Shown: positions 30,401-42,615 of the stretch, piece by piece
How the letters are laid out: each line of letters opens with the position of its first letter
Position numbering within the stretch: position 1 is the first letter of the stretch
Notes under the pieces: generated by a model
Databases searched by the model: none
Told to the model about the DNA's origin: nothing
What the model saw: the letters and a program-made list of their open reading frames with translations, nothing else
Translations under genes and position numbers: made by a program
Assembly: GCA_015350385.1 (NCBI GenBank)
Contig: WNKI01000002.1
Coordinates: forward strand, 3,747,311-3,811,310
Origin: Aculops lycopersici
Lineage: Eukaryota > Arthropoda > Arachnida > Trombidiformes > Eriophyidae
Direction of reading: 5' to 3'
Length of the DNA stretch: 64,000 nucleotides

Positions 30401-33002
30401 GCGACAACTAAAAGTCCAACTCAATTTGGCTTAAGCCAATCAGTTGCCATCGACAACTTGAGAGAGCTAATAGGCAGCAGAATCGCGGAAGTTGATCTTG
30501 ATTGCGTCACGCGACCGGGACTAGCGCCTTGTACTTGGTGCAGCAACTTGGTTTGTCAAGTTAGACCTCGTTTCAATGGTGAAGAGCTAATAAGTGAGCA
30601 AGTGAGACTAAAACAATCTTTGGGTCAGTTTTGGGAAACAACTGCATCACGTCGCGTCAATCCAAGACTCGGATTAGTTTGTGGAAGGACAACAACACAA
30701 GTTACGATGCATGGATAGTTGAGCTTATCAACTTGTACAACCGAATCGGTTAGAAGAAGACGGACTGCAGTCGGGACTGGAAGGCTCCGACTTAATTATT
30801 GCCCCAAAGTGTCCGCAGTTACCATCCCTGTAACCTTCAATCTTCCGCTTGGTTTGCAAATGTGGCGACTGTCGATTAGCCAAACTGTTTCTTGTCTACC
30901 TCCTGCCAACTCGCCCTGCTCCACCCAATCCACTCGCTTTCTCTTCTGCCGGCAGTTGGATCGCTGATTGGCTTGAGATCCATATTAAGTAACCAAAATT
31001 GCTTTTTAATGCCGTGCAACTAACAAACATTTGCCAGGGCGCTCGACTAACCTCGAGGCAACAAAACTTTCAGACTCTAGACGTAAGACTGAAGTAGCGC
31101 TGGTGTCGCTGTCTTTTCCTGAGAGAAAGGTCTCGACAGCGTTTGTTGCAATAGTAGCGATAATAAACGAGGTGGCAGAGGAAAGGTAATCAAATAAATG
31201 AGTCACCTATTGATGCAGCACTAATCCGAGGTAGACTCGGCTTCGTGGCCTCCTAATGAGGCGACTGGCGAGGTAGAAACCTGAGTAGCTGCAAATTTGC
31301 CAGTTTGCCGAGCAGCAGCTATCTAGTTAGCTTGCTAACCGTTGCAGAGAATCCATAAGTTCTCTCATTTAGTGGCGAGTTTATGGGACATTCATAATTG
31401 TTGCAAACGGCTAGAGCAAGCGAGCGGCGAGAGCAGAGGAGATAGATGCAAGCAAATATAAACAAACTATCGACTGCCTACTAGCAATAGTAGTCGAGGT
31501 AATAAGTCCAACTAGTTGTAGCAATTGCAAGCGTGAGTTACATACTACTACTATCACGTTCGATGGCCCCGTTTTAGTCAAGATTCCATTGCCGGCAAGT
31601 TCGCGGGCTAGCTGAAGAGAATAATGGTGACATTATTATTAGATGAGCCTACTAGTTCCACTAGAAAGCCTTGGGCTGATTCTAAAAGGGAACGTCAAGT
31701 GAGCAGTGGAAGATTATAGCAATAGCGAAGACAAACTAGAGGAGCGGTATGTGCCAAAAGTATCTAGTTGAACGAGTTGCTAGTCGCCTCATTAGGTTGG
31801 TAGAGGCTTCCGAAACACCAGATCGCGCACAATTTTACTCGCTTACCTCTCTACATACAACTCCATCTCCCCTCTTTAGACTTAACTAACTCACCACTAG
31901 CCAACTGGCAAATTCTCATGCGCTAGTAGAATAGAATAGATACATTACATCACAAGAGGCTTCCGAGAATAGCTATTGCCCAATAAACTTACCTGTCACA
32001 TGAGATGGCCGTTAAGGTGAATACTGAGGCTGATATTGAGAGTATGGCGATGAAATTTGAGATCTTGCAATAGACCAGTCCAAATGGCCAGTGACTATCG
32101 ATCAATTTGCGTGCAATATTGGTTGAGTTTGTTGTTGTTGCCGTCGTTGTAGTCATGGGCGTTTGCAATGTTTTTGGTGATTTAGCGGAGACGAGTTTCG
32201 AGTTGGCGAGGACAAGATATGGTGTGATTAGTTAGTAGCTGGACAAAAATAGACAAGAGCGGACATAGCGACTTCCAATACCTCGAGTGTCATATTGTGG
32301 CTCATGCTCGTCACCTGTCTAGTTGCTATCGCCAGCATAACAACACAATGCTCACATCAGATGATAGGTAGCAGAGTGGTTAGTAGCGGTGGTTCGGATC
32401 AATGACAATAAACTCCAGCGGGGAGCTAGCAGTATAATGATATCAATAACAACATCGTCTGCAACAGTGACAACTGAGCACAGTAGAATTCCAGAATACA
32501 TTAGGGCGAAAGCTCATGTAAAGGTAATACATATATAAACTCACCTGTCTAACATAGAGATAAAATTGAATATGACGTTGAGTGTGGAAACCATTGTGTC
32601 GGCTAGACTTAGGTTGACTAAAAAATAATTTGTCACCGACTTCATCTCCTTATTTGTCGAAACAATATAGATAACAATGATATTTCCACCGGCCGCTACG
32701 AGAACCATTATGAAGAATAACAAACTCCAAAAAGTTTTCTCGTATCTATTCATCTCTACTAAATCCTTCAACATATCGTCAATCTGTCCGTCACTTAGAT
32801 CTACATCTAATAATGAGGGTCTCAAGGTTGTAGTGGTTGTCCCGGTTAAAATTGTGGTTGTTGGGTCGCCACCGATAAGCCTCTCTAATAATGGCACCGA
32901 ATGCGAACCCTTGAGCGAAGGGTCCTCATAAAGGTCACTGTGGCCAGCAATTGCTCGGCTTAATGTGTCGTTGGTTATCTGATCCATAATAGCGACGGCC
33001 AT
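17543..33002 (-). CDS. Gene span: tachykinin-type neuropeptide GPCR (5 exons)
   Basis: Exons 33002-32545, 32094-31993, 19373-19007, 18880-18678 and 18419-17543 join in consistent phases to about 668 residues. This is a class A receptor for tachykinin-like peptides at the plasma membrane of neurons or target tissue, in a family that usually couples to Gq/Gs. Seen: TM1 with GNIIVIYI, TNYFLVNLSLAD in TM2, WPFGLVYCK before TM3, CDRYHAIIYPLRPRMS (DRY box), an ECL2 Cys (TTCTMVWPDG), KMMIVVVIIFALCWLPYH in TM6, YWLAMSNSMYNP in TM7, then KFRHEFRR and a CFICC palmitoylation-type cluster. YWLAMSNSMYNP and PLRPRMS point to the tachykinin/NK group rather than other peptide receptors. Oddities: the NPxxY Tyr is replaced (NPIIIY), the tail is about 290 residues, and intron 3 is about 12.6 kb. 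Subtype (TkR99D, TkR86C/natalisin or other) is not resolved. Confidence 0.93.
18678..18880 (-). CDS. Tachykinin-type receptor exon 4: TM6 and TM7
   Basis: Acceptor AAACCGTAG, phase 0 entry, encoding IVKMMIVVVIIFALCWLPYH, ECL3 and TM7 YWLAMSNSMYNPIIIYFMNS, with donor AAAGTAAGTA in phase 2. Aligned without gaps to NK1 (N-P-I-I-Y-C-C-L-N), the fifth position is Ile and the following one Tyr. Confidence 0.92.
18969..18990. repeat. (AT)n microsatellite in receptor intron 3'/exon 3 donor side
   Basis: 22 bp of uninterrupted AT dinucleotides, 17 bp inside the intron that follows exon 3 in transcription order. Confidence 0.9.
19007..19373 (-). CDS. Tachykinin-type receptor exon 3: DRY to intracellular loop 3
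   Basis: Acceptor ATAATACAG, then G completes the Arg of DRY. It encodes YHAIIYPLRPRMSHRHAIG, TM4, ECL2 with the conserved Cys, TM5 and loop 3 ending AIMAKKK in phase 0 at donor AAGGTGAGT. The frame continues only 16 codons into the intron. Confidence 0.92.
23535..23557. repeat. (GA)n microsatellite
   Basis: About 23 bp of GA dinucleotides within the large receptor intron. Confidence 0.9.
24758..24842. repeat. Imperfect 85-nt inverted repeat (hairpin)
   Basis: The arms TCCTATTTGTCGCT (24758-24771) and AGCGACAAATAGGA (24829-24842) are perfect complements over 14 bp. Internally, TGTTGCA and TGCAACA can add a second paired block. It could be a small non-coding RNA precursor or the remnant of a short inverted-repeat element; no target duplication was clear. 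Confidence 0.6.
31993..32094 (-). CDS. Tachykinin-type receptor exon 2: TM3
   Basis: A 102-nt exon between acceptor GATCGATAG and donor GACAGGTAAGT. It encodes HWPFGLVYCKISNFIAILS and ASVFTLTAISCD, ending in the split Arg of the DRY motif. The loop length from TM2 to the Trp and Cys equals that of vertebrate NK1 receptors, which supports this acceptor. Confidence 0.9.
32545..33002 (-). CDS. Tachykinin-type receptor exon 1: N terminus, TM1, TM2
   Basis: ATG 33002 in a good context (AGCAAAATGG). The extracellular N terminus is about 90 residues with an NDT glycosylation sequon and a Thr-rich stretch, followed by TM1 and TM2. It ends at TTAGACAG before GTGAGT in phase 2. Confidence 0.93.
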
Positions 33003-34283
33003 TTTGCTGGTTGGTCGGCTAGCTGGCTGGCTCGACCAGCAGCTACCACGAGTTCTTTTCTTCGACTTCTCCCTCTTTCTCTTCCCCTTCTTCTCAAATT
33101 ACTTCAACTATTCACGCTTGCTTGCTCTACTGTCTTGAAAGATGATTCAATTCGCTATTACTTCTGCTATTGATTTTTCTGATTCGCTTATGTAACCAAC
33201 TGTCTGATGGCCTCTTGTATGGTCAATTCATTGGCGACGGCGGCGACGTCGATTACTTGCGACGGGGACGCCAACGTTTCCGTCAATGTTGCTGTCATTT
33301 CTGACTCAAAACCAGCTTCTCGACCTTCCTTTTGCTTGCTCCTTCAGTTCCCTTTCTTACAGCTTTCTAATATCATTCGTGTTTGTACTATAGCTCAATG
33401 GCTAAATAAACAATCAGCAAATGGGATCTATTCTCATCTCATCAATTTAAGCAATAGTTAGTAGGTTGGACTTCAACTAAATGTGTGTTAAATGTATCGT
33501 CTGAGTATAAAGTGATAGAGTGTATTACGCGATCAAGCTTACAGTTGGACCGATGGTGGCAAGATAACGCAGAGACGGTTTTGGGTTCACTTTTATTGAT
33601 CCACAAGATTCGCTACAGTTCGCTCTTTCTCTCCCTCTCTTGCGAACATGTTGGCCGATTGGAGACAATCTTACAACTAAGACCCAACACATAGGCGTCA
33701 CAAAGAGACGAGCATGTTGCGCGACGTCGCATCGTGCAACCTCAGCAAACATAAATCGTATGCGCGCAATTGCCTCTGCGCATGAGCGTCTAGATCCCCA
33801 ATGGGGTAAATCATACAGACAGAACAGTGTAGTGAAATTATGGATTCGTACATAGCGCACGATTCGGAGATTCGAACAGAGAGCAAAAATGACAGTTTGC
33901 TCAACTGGGTGGATTTTTACCAGCCTGATGATGCTTAGAGAGGAACATCAAATGGCAACGTGCTCACTAGTTGATGATTACATTGTAGTTAGTAGACGGC
34001 ATAACGAGGTTAGGACAACAAAGGGGCAACAAAACCATATGAATAAACTAAGCTAGTAAACGTTAGTTGTATCCAACTTTAGTGACTGGGCCAAAAGGAG
34101 CCTATGAAATTAAATTTGATTTCACTTAGTTAACTTTCGATGAGAAGGATGGGAAACAAAAAAATCAAGTCTCCCATTTCTAATGAAAATATATCAGGTG
34201 GTGTAAGATTATATTATTACTTTGATCATAGCTATTGTTGTTGATATTGCTATTGTCACAACCATACTAGTGCCATTTTTGTC
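33003..34283. other. Intergenic region between receptor and AKAP2/MISP-like gene
   Basis: Holds the receptor 5' flank. There is no recognisable gene, TATA box or repeat element. Open frames here are short and atypical in composition. Confidence 0.5.
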
Positions 34284-34289
34284 TTTATT
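34284..34289 (-). promoter_or_regulatory. Candidate polyadenylation signal AATAAA
   Basis: TTTATT on the + strand, 311 nt downstream of the stop at 34600. It is the nearest AATAAA to that gene. Confidence 0.4.
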
Positions 34290-34599
34290 TTGTATTAGAT
34301 AGATTGATTCAAGCCGAGGACAGGTGACAAATCGGTCAACGACATCGACGATGACGGACAAAGGAGCAGACAGCTACAATCATCACGTAATCATGTTGTG
34401 GCGTCATCATTAACATTCAGTCGGTAACAGCAACAACAATTGCGAAGCGGATCGTATAACAACATACGTGTAACAAATTGGCATTAAATGGACTTGAAGC
34501 GTCCAATGGCATTGGACTAATGTATCAGCAAACCTCAGACATGGACAGGGTGGTACTCCACAAGTTGTTTTGTGCAACTTTTACTGTGTACCAAAGACA

Positions 34600-37500
34600 T
34601 CAACTCAAAAATTTTTGCTGAATCTTCATAACCGAAGCCGACGTCGAATGGCTCTGGCCATTCTCATTGGCCAATTGATGCTTGGAAAACTTCTGAGGTC
34701 TAAAGTCCTGCTGCTGATTGGATGCGGTGTTCAAGCGCCTGAAGGTATCTATCGCTTGCTTGATTGGGTACAATGAATCACTAGTGTAGCCCATGTCATT
34801 ATTATCGCCACCGACTTGCATGTGATGATTACAACCTTCCTCCATCTCATAATGATGCGTATCATTTTTCATATTATTACTATCATTAATGTTATTATTA
34901 TTATCATTATTGTGGTTTAGCTTTTGCTTATCCAACGCGCAAATTCGCTCCACGTCAGCCTCATAGTCGTCAGTGTCAATATTACTCTCACCCTCAAGGC
35001 CAGTTGCGTGAATATTAGTAGACTGACCAACTTTAGACCTGTAGTTTGGTATTATTTTAGACGTTACCTGTTCCTGGGATGAGCTCACTGAGTTCCTACG
35101 TCTCTGCTGATCCCTCAGCTCAGCCTCACGAGCTCTCATATCCCTAAGCTCCTCTTGGATTTTCATCTCGGCCGTCAAGGCGACATTACTATCATTATTA
35201 CTACTCTTTACGATAGGGGCCACGTGCTTTATGTCTGCACCACCGAAGTGTTTGGATACCGTGAACTTGCCATGTATTGACGAGGAGGAGGAGTAGGTTG
35301 GATTGTTGGGTATTCCTGCAACATTTTTCTTGAAGTTGCGACTGAGGGTTTCGATAACTTTCTTAGTTGTTCCCGGCTCAACATTTGGAGTCTCCTTGCA
35401 CTTGAGACTGTCGATCGCCTTGTAATCGGCATCTCGTCTTGTAATCTCGTTGTGATTGTTGTTGTTGGAACCCTTTCCAATTGTCGAGAGATTTGACATG
35501 GACTTTGTAAACTGATGGCAGTTTGAAGCGCCGGGAGCGATGGCAGCGCTATTATGCAACGACAGGGTCGATGAGTTTAGCTGACTTCCGCCACTCGAAG
35601 TCTGGTACACGTAACGCTTGCCGCCACTAGAGATGAACTTATGCATACTTATCATCGTGGCCGCCTGCTGTTGTTGTTGGGGTTGGTTTTGAGTGCTTGC
35701 TTCTGAAGTGCCATTGCCGCTGACACTTGTTGTTAGCTTTATGGATTTAGTCAAGTTATGCTCCGGGTTGGCCACTTTCATTACAGTAGAAGCTGCCTTG
35801 TCTTGCTTCTGAGCCAAAGGTGATGGTAGAGTGGTTGGGAGGTATTGTTGTTGTTGCTGTAGTTGTTGCTGCATTGGTGATAGCAGCATCAACATATTGA
35901 GCCCCTTGGCCTTCGGTATTTGGAACGTCTTGCCGTTTCTCACAATAGCCTCGTGGGTTTGCAAATCTACGTTACTCTGTGCAGATATTGACTTCGATGC
36001 CGCAGAGTTGGAACTTTTGAGTCTCCTTTTGAGCTCCAACTCTCGCTCATTAAACAACCTAATCTCTTCGGCTATCTTCCATTCGGTTAAGGCAGCATTT
36101 CCATTGACCATCATCTGGTCTTGATGGTTACTATTACCACTTTCACTTAAACTATTGCGCAGTCCACGCGGCATACGCCTGACCATAGAGTTGGACTCGA
36201 AACGTTCAATTTCTCGCCTAACGTTGGCCTCAAAAATACTAGATAAGGCAGACGCCTTTTGCACCTCGGCATGCTCCATTGCATCAGAACTGCCTTCGAC
36301 TTCGTCCAAATCCTCAATCAGCTGCTCCTGTGCCTCCACATAAACACTACGCGGACTCGTAGTGGCTAGTGTAGCCTCTTTGGCTACCATCGGGTCCAAA
36401 CTCACCTGTTGGTCCTCCTGCTGAACCATAAAAGTGGCGCGATGTTGACTCATCTTTGGCAGCGAGCTAGCGGCAACTCGTTGTTGCTTCAATTGGTCAG
36501 CTGGCTCATCCGTTTTCTGTGGCTGTGATTGTCGTTGTTGTTGTTGTTGCTGTTGCTGCTCTTTCTCAAGAGAATCTGCTAATGTTTGTCTGTTCTGCGG
36601 ATTAGTAATCTTTTCAACCTGCTTAGTTGCGTCACTAATTGCCGCGCTTATAAAGCTGCACACCGATTTTACCTGTCCAACGTTAAACTTTGGCATTAAA
36701 GTGGCTGGCTGTTCTTGATGCTGCTGCTCCAATTCGAGCTGCTGCCTCATCACACTCGATGGCGACTGTTGTGGTTGGCCATTGCAAAGAGTGGATGAGT
36801 GTTGCGAAGACCTAAGAGGCTCGCTCACCATCAACAGGTTGTCCTCTACTCGCTCGTGCTTGCTCGACTTGATCTCGGTGTCGAATTGCAAGCTCTCAAA
36901 GGCAACGCCGATGTTACTTCCGCTCTCCTCTTCCTCCTCGTCGTCGCCGTCATTCTCGTCGACCTCAATGCTATTAACCTGTCTCTCCGTTGAGTCTTGT
37001 TGCTCTTCATCCTCTTGGCTTGCAATCTCACCAATGTCTTCGGTTTCATCCTCCTTCTCCTCCTTGTTGTTTGTAATCACAGTTAAGACCGATCCGCTTT
37101 GCGTTGAATTAAGCTCCTCGTCTGACTGCTGGCTTATAAATCCATTTTGTTGGCCTTGTTGATTGTGACTTTGGTTCTGTTGCTGTTGTTGTGATATTGA
37201 CATAGGACCAAACGAAGAGTTTGAGGATGAAAACTCCTCGTTGGCGAACTGCTCTTCGCATTCATTTTCTATGGAGTTTTCAATAGATTGATGTTGCTCC
37301 GTGGCCTTGGGATTTGCAACAGGTGGCTGCTGCTTTGATGCTGTCGCGGCCGCCGTTTGGTGATGGCACAAAGTCGGGTCTATGGACATTAACTGGTTTT
37401 GGTTTGGATTTAATAGAACAGCTGAGCTGCTTGTAGTTGTTTTGGCTGCACTTCTTAACAATGTTTCAGATTCACTTGGCACATGTTTCCCTTTCTCCCC

Positions 37501-38183
37501 TTCCTCTTCCTTTGGTTTTCCCTCGTTTCCGGTTGGCTTATCATCACTCTTCTGCGTCCTCACCAACTCAACATTCGGCGACAAGCTCTGCCACTCGATG
37601 GCTCGGAACTGATCGTTTCGGTTGCCATCATCACCATCATCAATGTTATTATTATTAACATCATTAAAGTCTGCAATCTTCTTAGCTGCAACAGTCACCT
37701 CATCAACCTGTGGCTGTTGCGATACCTGCAGCAGTTGCTGCTGCTGCTGCTGTTGGGATTGACGAGTCTCAAAGTCCATCTCCATTCTCCTCTCCCAGAA
37801 GCGCTTCAATTTCTGCTTATTGTTCAAAATTGACCTCGAGTCTATGAACAATCGGCTGTTGCTATCCCTATTCCCGTTGCACGCTTGCAGCTCTCGGTTT
37901 GCTTCCTCAATATCCCAGTTGGTGGCGATCCGATGCCTTTTTTGTCCCGTCTTGCTACTCAGTGAAATCCTCGACAACAAAACAGTCTCGTCTCGTGAAA
38001 CCGCCCCAATCTTTTTCTCCCTATCTTCGTTTCTCAATCCTTGGCCTTGGTTTGGCCGATCGATTGTGCTGTCGAACTCGAGGACTTCCAATTCTGTTGT
38101 CCTGTCTGCTTCTGCTTCTTCTATTTGTTGTTTTTCTTGTTCTTGTTCCTGTTGGTGATCTTGTTCAGTGTAACACAAAGACT
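34600..38183 (-). CDS. Large 3' exon of a Gln-rich cytoplasmic protein with AKAP2/MISP-like motifs
   Basis: About 1193 codons to TGA 34602-34600. There is no ATG at the 5' end, and a good acceptor (CCCAAATTCTCAG) precedes 38183, so upstream exons exist but were not found. Most of the protein is low-complexity Gln/Ser/Asn/Glu. Three short charged segments stand out: KQKLKRFWERRMEMDFETR near the start, EWKIAEEIRLFNERELELKRR in the middle, and EMKIQEELRDMRAREAELRD followed by RRRNSVS near the end. The pattern IxEEIRxxxxREaELRrqR recalls helical motifs of PALM2-AKAP2 and MISP, actin- and PKA-associated proteins; RRRNSVS fits a PKA site. That link is from memory of the motif and is tentative. No membrane segment or signal peptide. 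Confidence 0.7.
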
Positions 38184-41100
38184 CTGAGAATTTGGGGATT
38201 AAGTAGAATCGATTGGTCAGATAAGTTTTCTTTCTTTCTCATTGGCAGCATAGCATTAGCGTTGGTGGTCTTCATTGTATAAAATGGGAGTTTTTCCTTT
38301 AAAATTCTGTTTGGCCTCCCGTTTCACCTCAAAAAAGTTTCCTTTAAAAAATTGTCTGCTTTCGGGGAAATCGCTTGACGTCGCGTGCCATAAACAAACA
38401 CTCAAAAATGTTTAGCTGCTAGAGAAACGGAATGCCAACTGTTTCTCTCGAGCTTCATGCGCTCACCTCATTAAGCGTCGTCCAGGTGAGTTACCACCTA
38501 AGCTATTTAAAAGACTAGGCTCTTCGAATCTCAAATGAGTATCCAAAAGGTCGAAGTCTCGAGGAATAGACACTGCAAGCTACATCGACAAGCTAGCCAC
38601 TAGTTGATGATGTGACTGTTGCAACTTTGTCTCATTCCTTCTTTCGCTTATTGGTCGCTCGCCCTCACAATATTGTGTTTTATTGTGGCCCCCGCTTTTA
38701 GATGCCGATTCACCCATTCACTTTAAAGCCTCAGGGGCAATAAATTCAAGTTTATATTGCAAATTTTGCTGAGAAAACTACAACAATCGATTGTAGTTGA
38801 CCCGATTGACGCTCTGGCGGCGGCGGCAGAGGTGGCAACGATTACGTTTATGAGTGATTATATTACAGTAATATGCCTTAACGAAAACTTTAGTTGGCTA
38901 TTCTAATTCAGTCATTGTCTGCAAACCTGCTGACTGATATTGATGTTGATAATGTATGTAAAATGACGCAACTTCGACAACTAGCGACGATTGCAACCGG
39001 CGTATCGAGTTACCATTTGATGCCAGTCCTTTGTAGTTTCATCGGGATAAAGTTGAGATTGAAAATAGAGATAAAGGTAGAGGTAGAAAGTGCAGTGTCC
39101 GTTTGAGGTCCACAACCACAATTAGCTATCGATCATGTCAAGTTGCCGTCAAGTTGTATTGTTGGCTAGCTAAATTCAACTCAAGATGCAAGCTGATAAG
39201 ATAACTCGGAAATTTCTGCATTGTAGCTTCGGCCGCGGCAAGCGGCGAGCAAAAAGAGCATCTACACCTGTATTTTGTAGTCAAGTTGATTTGGGAGGGA
39301 GGAGAGAAGCCGCCAGTTGCTTGGCCAATAAAAGATGGCCCATTCAGTCAGCTAAACTTTTGCAAGGTATTCGCGGATTCGGATTTTATCCTTGAACACA
39401 AAGGATTCTCCTATCTAGTTCCCCTCGCACCTGTAAACTAGCTAGCCGACTGGCTTGCCGGTTACTTGCAGGTAACAAGAAGTCGCGACATGCGGACTCT
39501 CACACTGAATGAACTTTGGTTTCACCTCCTTGTTGGTGCTGTCGTTGTCCTTTATTCGTTTGCTTGGATAGATATAAAAGAGAATAAGAGGCATCCAAAT
39601 GAAGCGCCAACTTCTCACCTCGCAAATCCGACTTAACTTGCAGCTAAAATAGCCTTTTGGTAGCGCTAGTGTGACTGGCATTTAGTTGAGAGGCTAGAAA
39701 TGAGCTCGAATGCTAACATTGACTTGCGATTAGAGGAGACGAGGAGAAGAGAAGAGAAGAAAGAATTTTCAGTGAGCCAGGTAAGCAGCGGGAAGCTAAT
39801 CTTCTGGCTGACCAAGTGGCCGGCTAGCTTGCTACCGGCGAGCGGGTAACAAGTAGCGTTCTCGCCATCTTCAGCAGTCACTCTGTCAGTCGGTCGGTTC
39901 ATTTCCATTATGTTTGTGTTGCTGTTGTAATTTATAGGAGTTTTGACTCATCGTCATCGTCGTCGCCGCCGTTGAGTTTGAGGTTGTCGTTGGCCTTCGC
40001 GAACGGAAAGCGAGCTTCGGGTTCATCATGCAAGACAACGATGACAGCCACTACAAGCTCGTTACGTAACCTAGCTTCTCGTTCCCTCCTCTGGTCTTCT
40101 CATCGTCGGCAAGCGAAAACGCAAAGAGGAATGCCAATTGCCCGAGCTACAAATGATCCTGAGCCCAATTCTGTTGTGGCGATATCACAACAAAAACACA
40201 TCGAGCTGCAATGGTGGCGGCGGCGGCGGCTGCTGTGGCAGAGCAAAGGTAAAAGCCGAAGCAGTAGCTCGGGGCTAACTCGTTGCCACGATGATGAACT
40301 TGAGCTCATTTTGCGCCTCCAACTCAAACTCTCAGCTTAACCCTAACTCAAATCTCGTTGTCGAGAGAAGAATGCAAGAGGAGAGGCGCACAAGCCACAT
40401 CAACAGGTTAGTGCCGTGCGTTTGTTTGTTTGTCTGTCTGTCTGCTTGCCGGCTTACCTTCACCTTGCCTCAATTGGATCTCATCTTCGTTGTGTGTGTG
40501 TGTGTCGACTCAAGGAAAGCAACAGTGGCAACAACAACTGCAAGTCTGCCCGCTGAAACTAGTGGACTGTCGATCGTTATGTCCGTCTTTCTGCCTGTCC
40601 ATCTATTTGTATGTAAGTTTCGTAATCTTGTCGATGAGCAGCGACGAGCACTCTGATGCACTCTGCACCTGAGTTCCCTAAACAAGAGGTACAAGGCCGC
40701 GCAACAAGTAGCAATCGTAATAATGAGATCATCATCATCAACAGAAGCAGCAGTGGCAGCCGTTGCAAAGTCACCTGTTGTCCAAGCGAAACTCTCACAA
40801 CAAGGCGACGACCTGTTGTTATTTTCGCATTCGCATTAGTCGTCGCCACTTAGCAGCCTCATTCGATCTCTCGAGCTTCTCTTTAAACTACCTAGCTAGC
40901 CTCCATATTTTCTCGTTGCCCATTTCAAGTTGGCCATTTCGTCGCTCACTCTCGGCAACCAAAGCCACTTGCCCATAGCAAGTGGTGTTGCGCTCGATTG
41001 GCACCAGAAAACTTGGAGGATGACGTAGTGGCAATGGCAGCCGTAACAACGACAATAACTGACTCTCTAAGCTAAAATCCTATTCGCGACCAGCGATGCC

Positions 41101-41290
41101 CATCAACAGGTTACCTCGGCCAGCAACAACACGCAGAGTCGATGCTGTTTCCTATGGATTGTTATCCAACAAACCACGGCGGTGATAACTCGTCGCTGTT
41201 TTTCTCGTCTCAAGTCCACGTAATCGAATGGCCGGCGGCAACAAAGAGGCAGTTTCGAGAGTCTCAAGAAAGTTTGGTTGCCGTCAGCCT

Positions 41291-41317
41291 AGAGAGAGAG
41301 AGAGAGAGAGAGAGAGA
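41291..41317. repeat. (AG)n microsatellite
   Basis: 27 bp of AG dinucleotides. Confidence 0.9.
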
Positions 41318-42592
41318 CCAATCGACCGATCGATTATAAATCTAACCTCAAACAAGAATTCAACGTAAGACAAGAGGAGGAGAGACAAAATAGATCGATA
41401 TGATTCCAAGTTGGAAGTTTAAAGTGCTATTCTTTTTATCGATCTGCCCCATTGAACGCGACGGATCCTTCAATCTTCCAATCTGATGGAGGAAAACAAT
41501 TTGTTTATTGGCCCGTTTACCTGTCTAGTCTCGGCGGCTAATGCTGCTTCTACTTAGAACAACAGGTTGTCGTTGCTATTGCAAACCAGCACAATGCCAG
41601 TCAAGTAACTACTTCAAAACGAAACTTCGGACCTGCGACTAAACGAGCGTTAGGTTAGCCTTCATGGTGGGAACTTTCTAATCTCTCTTTCTTGGAGATC
41701 CCATTTTCATTTGGCTCAAAAAGAGAATGGCCTTTCCGTTTTGACTTGTCTTTTTGTAGTGGCAAGCAAAAGATAAGCCTGAAAAAGAAAAGCTGCGAAC
41801 GAGCCGCCAACAGTTTGGCTAAAAATGCAAATTTATCGACAGCCTCGAGCTTCAACTCCGAAGGTAGATATCGATTTTTTCCCCCATTCAACTTTCATTG
41901 GTAGTGGCCACACACTTTGTCGTGCGTCCACCACTTCGCCGGTCAATAGTCGTCAGGTAGATAATTGCGCAAAGGTAAGGAAAAAGATGATCATGGCGAG
42001 CGAGCTAGCGAGTTAACGATCCAAAGCAAAACTATCGATTCCAATCGAGGGGGAGAGTTTGCTTGTTGCCACTAATACTTATATTCCTACAAGAAACAAC
42101 AACAAAAACATCAACGAGCTGCAGTCGTCACTCTGGCCGCCGTTTAGCTTGTTATTCTCCTCTAGTGGATGGCTCAAATGGTCCGTCGGTCGGTCGGTTG
42201 GTCGTCGGCTAGACAAGTTAACGAGAATAGTAGTAGAAGAGTGCGAGATGTAAATGTAAATCACCCGCCAAGAAGTCGGGACTCAACAGGTGCACAGTAA
42301 GCTTATGTTCATCCGTGTGATTGAGATACAAGAAACATGGGGCAAGTTAACTAGGCTTCGTATCGAGTGCGAGGGGAAATGTCGTTTTCAATTGTCGTGA
42401 CCCAAATTCGTGAAAAATCATGAACTTTCGCTCTGATACTTAACCCAAAGTCGCTGCATGCTTCGGAAAGAGTTAGTTTTTTTGATCAAATGAAAAATTA
42501 AGTCCGTGCCTGTAGTTTGATTTAGTTCAGCTCAACTTAGCTTAGCTTAGCTTTGCCTAACAAAGTGTCCCGTGTCTAGTTTATTGAAGGTG

Positions 42593-42615
42593 GTAGTAGT
42601 AGTAGTAGTAGTAGT
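42593..42615. repeat. (GTA)n microsatellite
   Basis: About 23 bp of GTA triplets. Confidence 0.9.

Larger units (their letters stand above)
19374..31992. other. 12.6-kb intron of the tachykinin-type receptor
   Basis: Bounded by the exon 2 donor and exon 3 acceptor. Open frames inside are short and look random in composition; none matched a family I know. It holds a (GA)n tract at 23535-23557 and a hairpin at 24758-24842. Confidence 0.7.
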
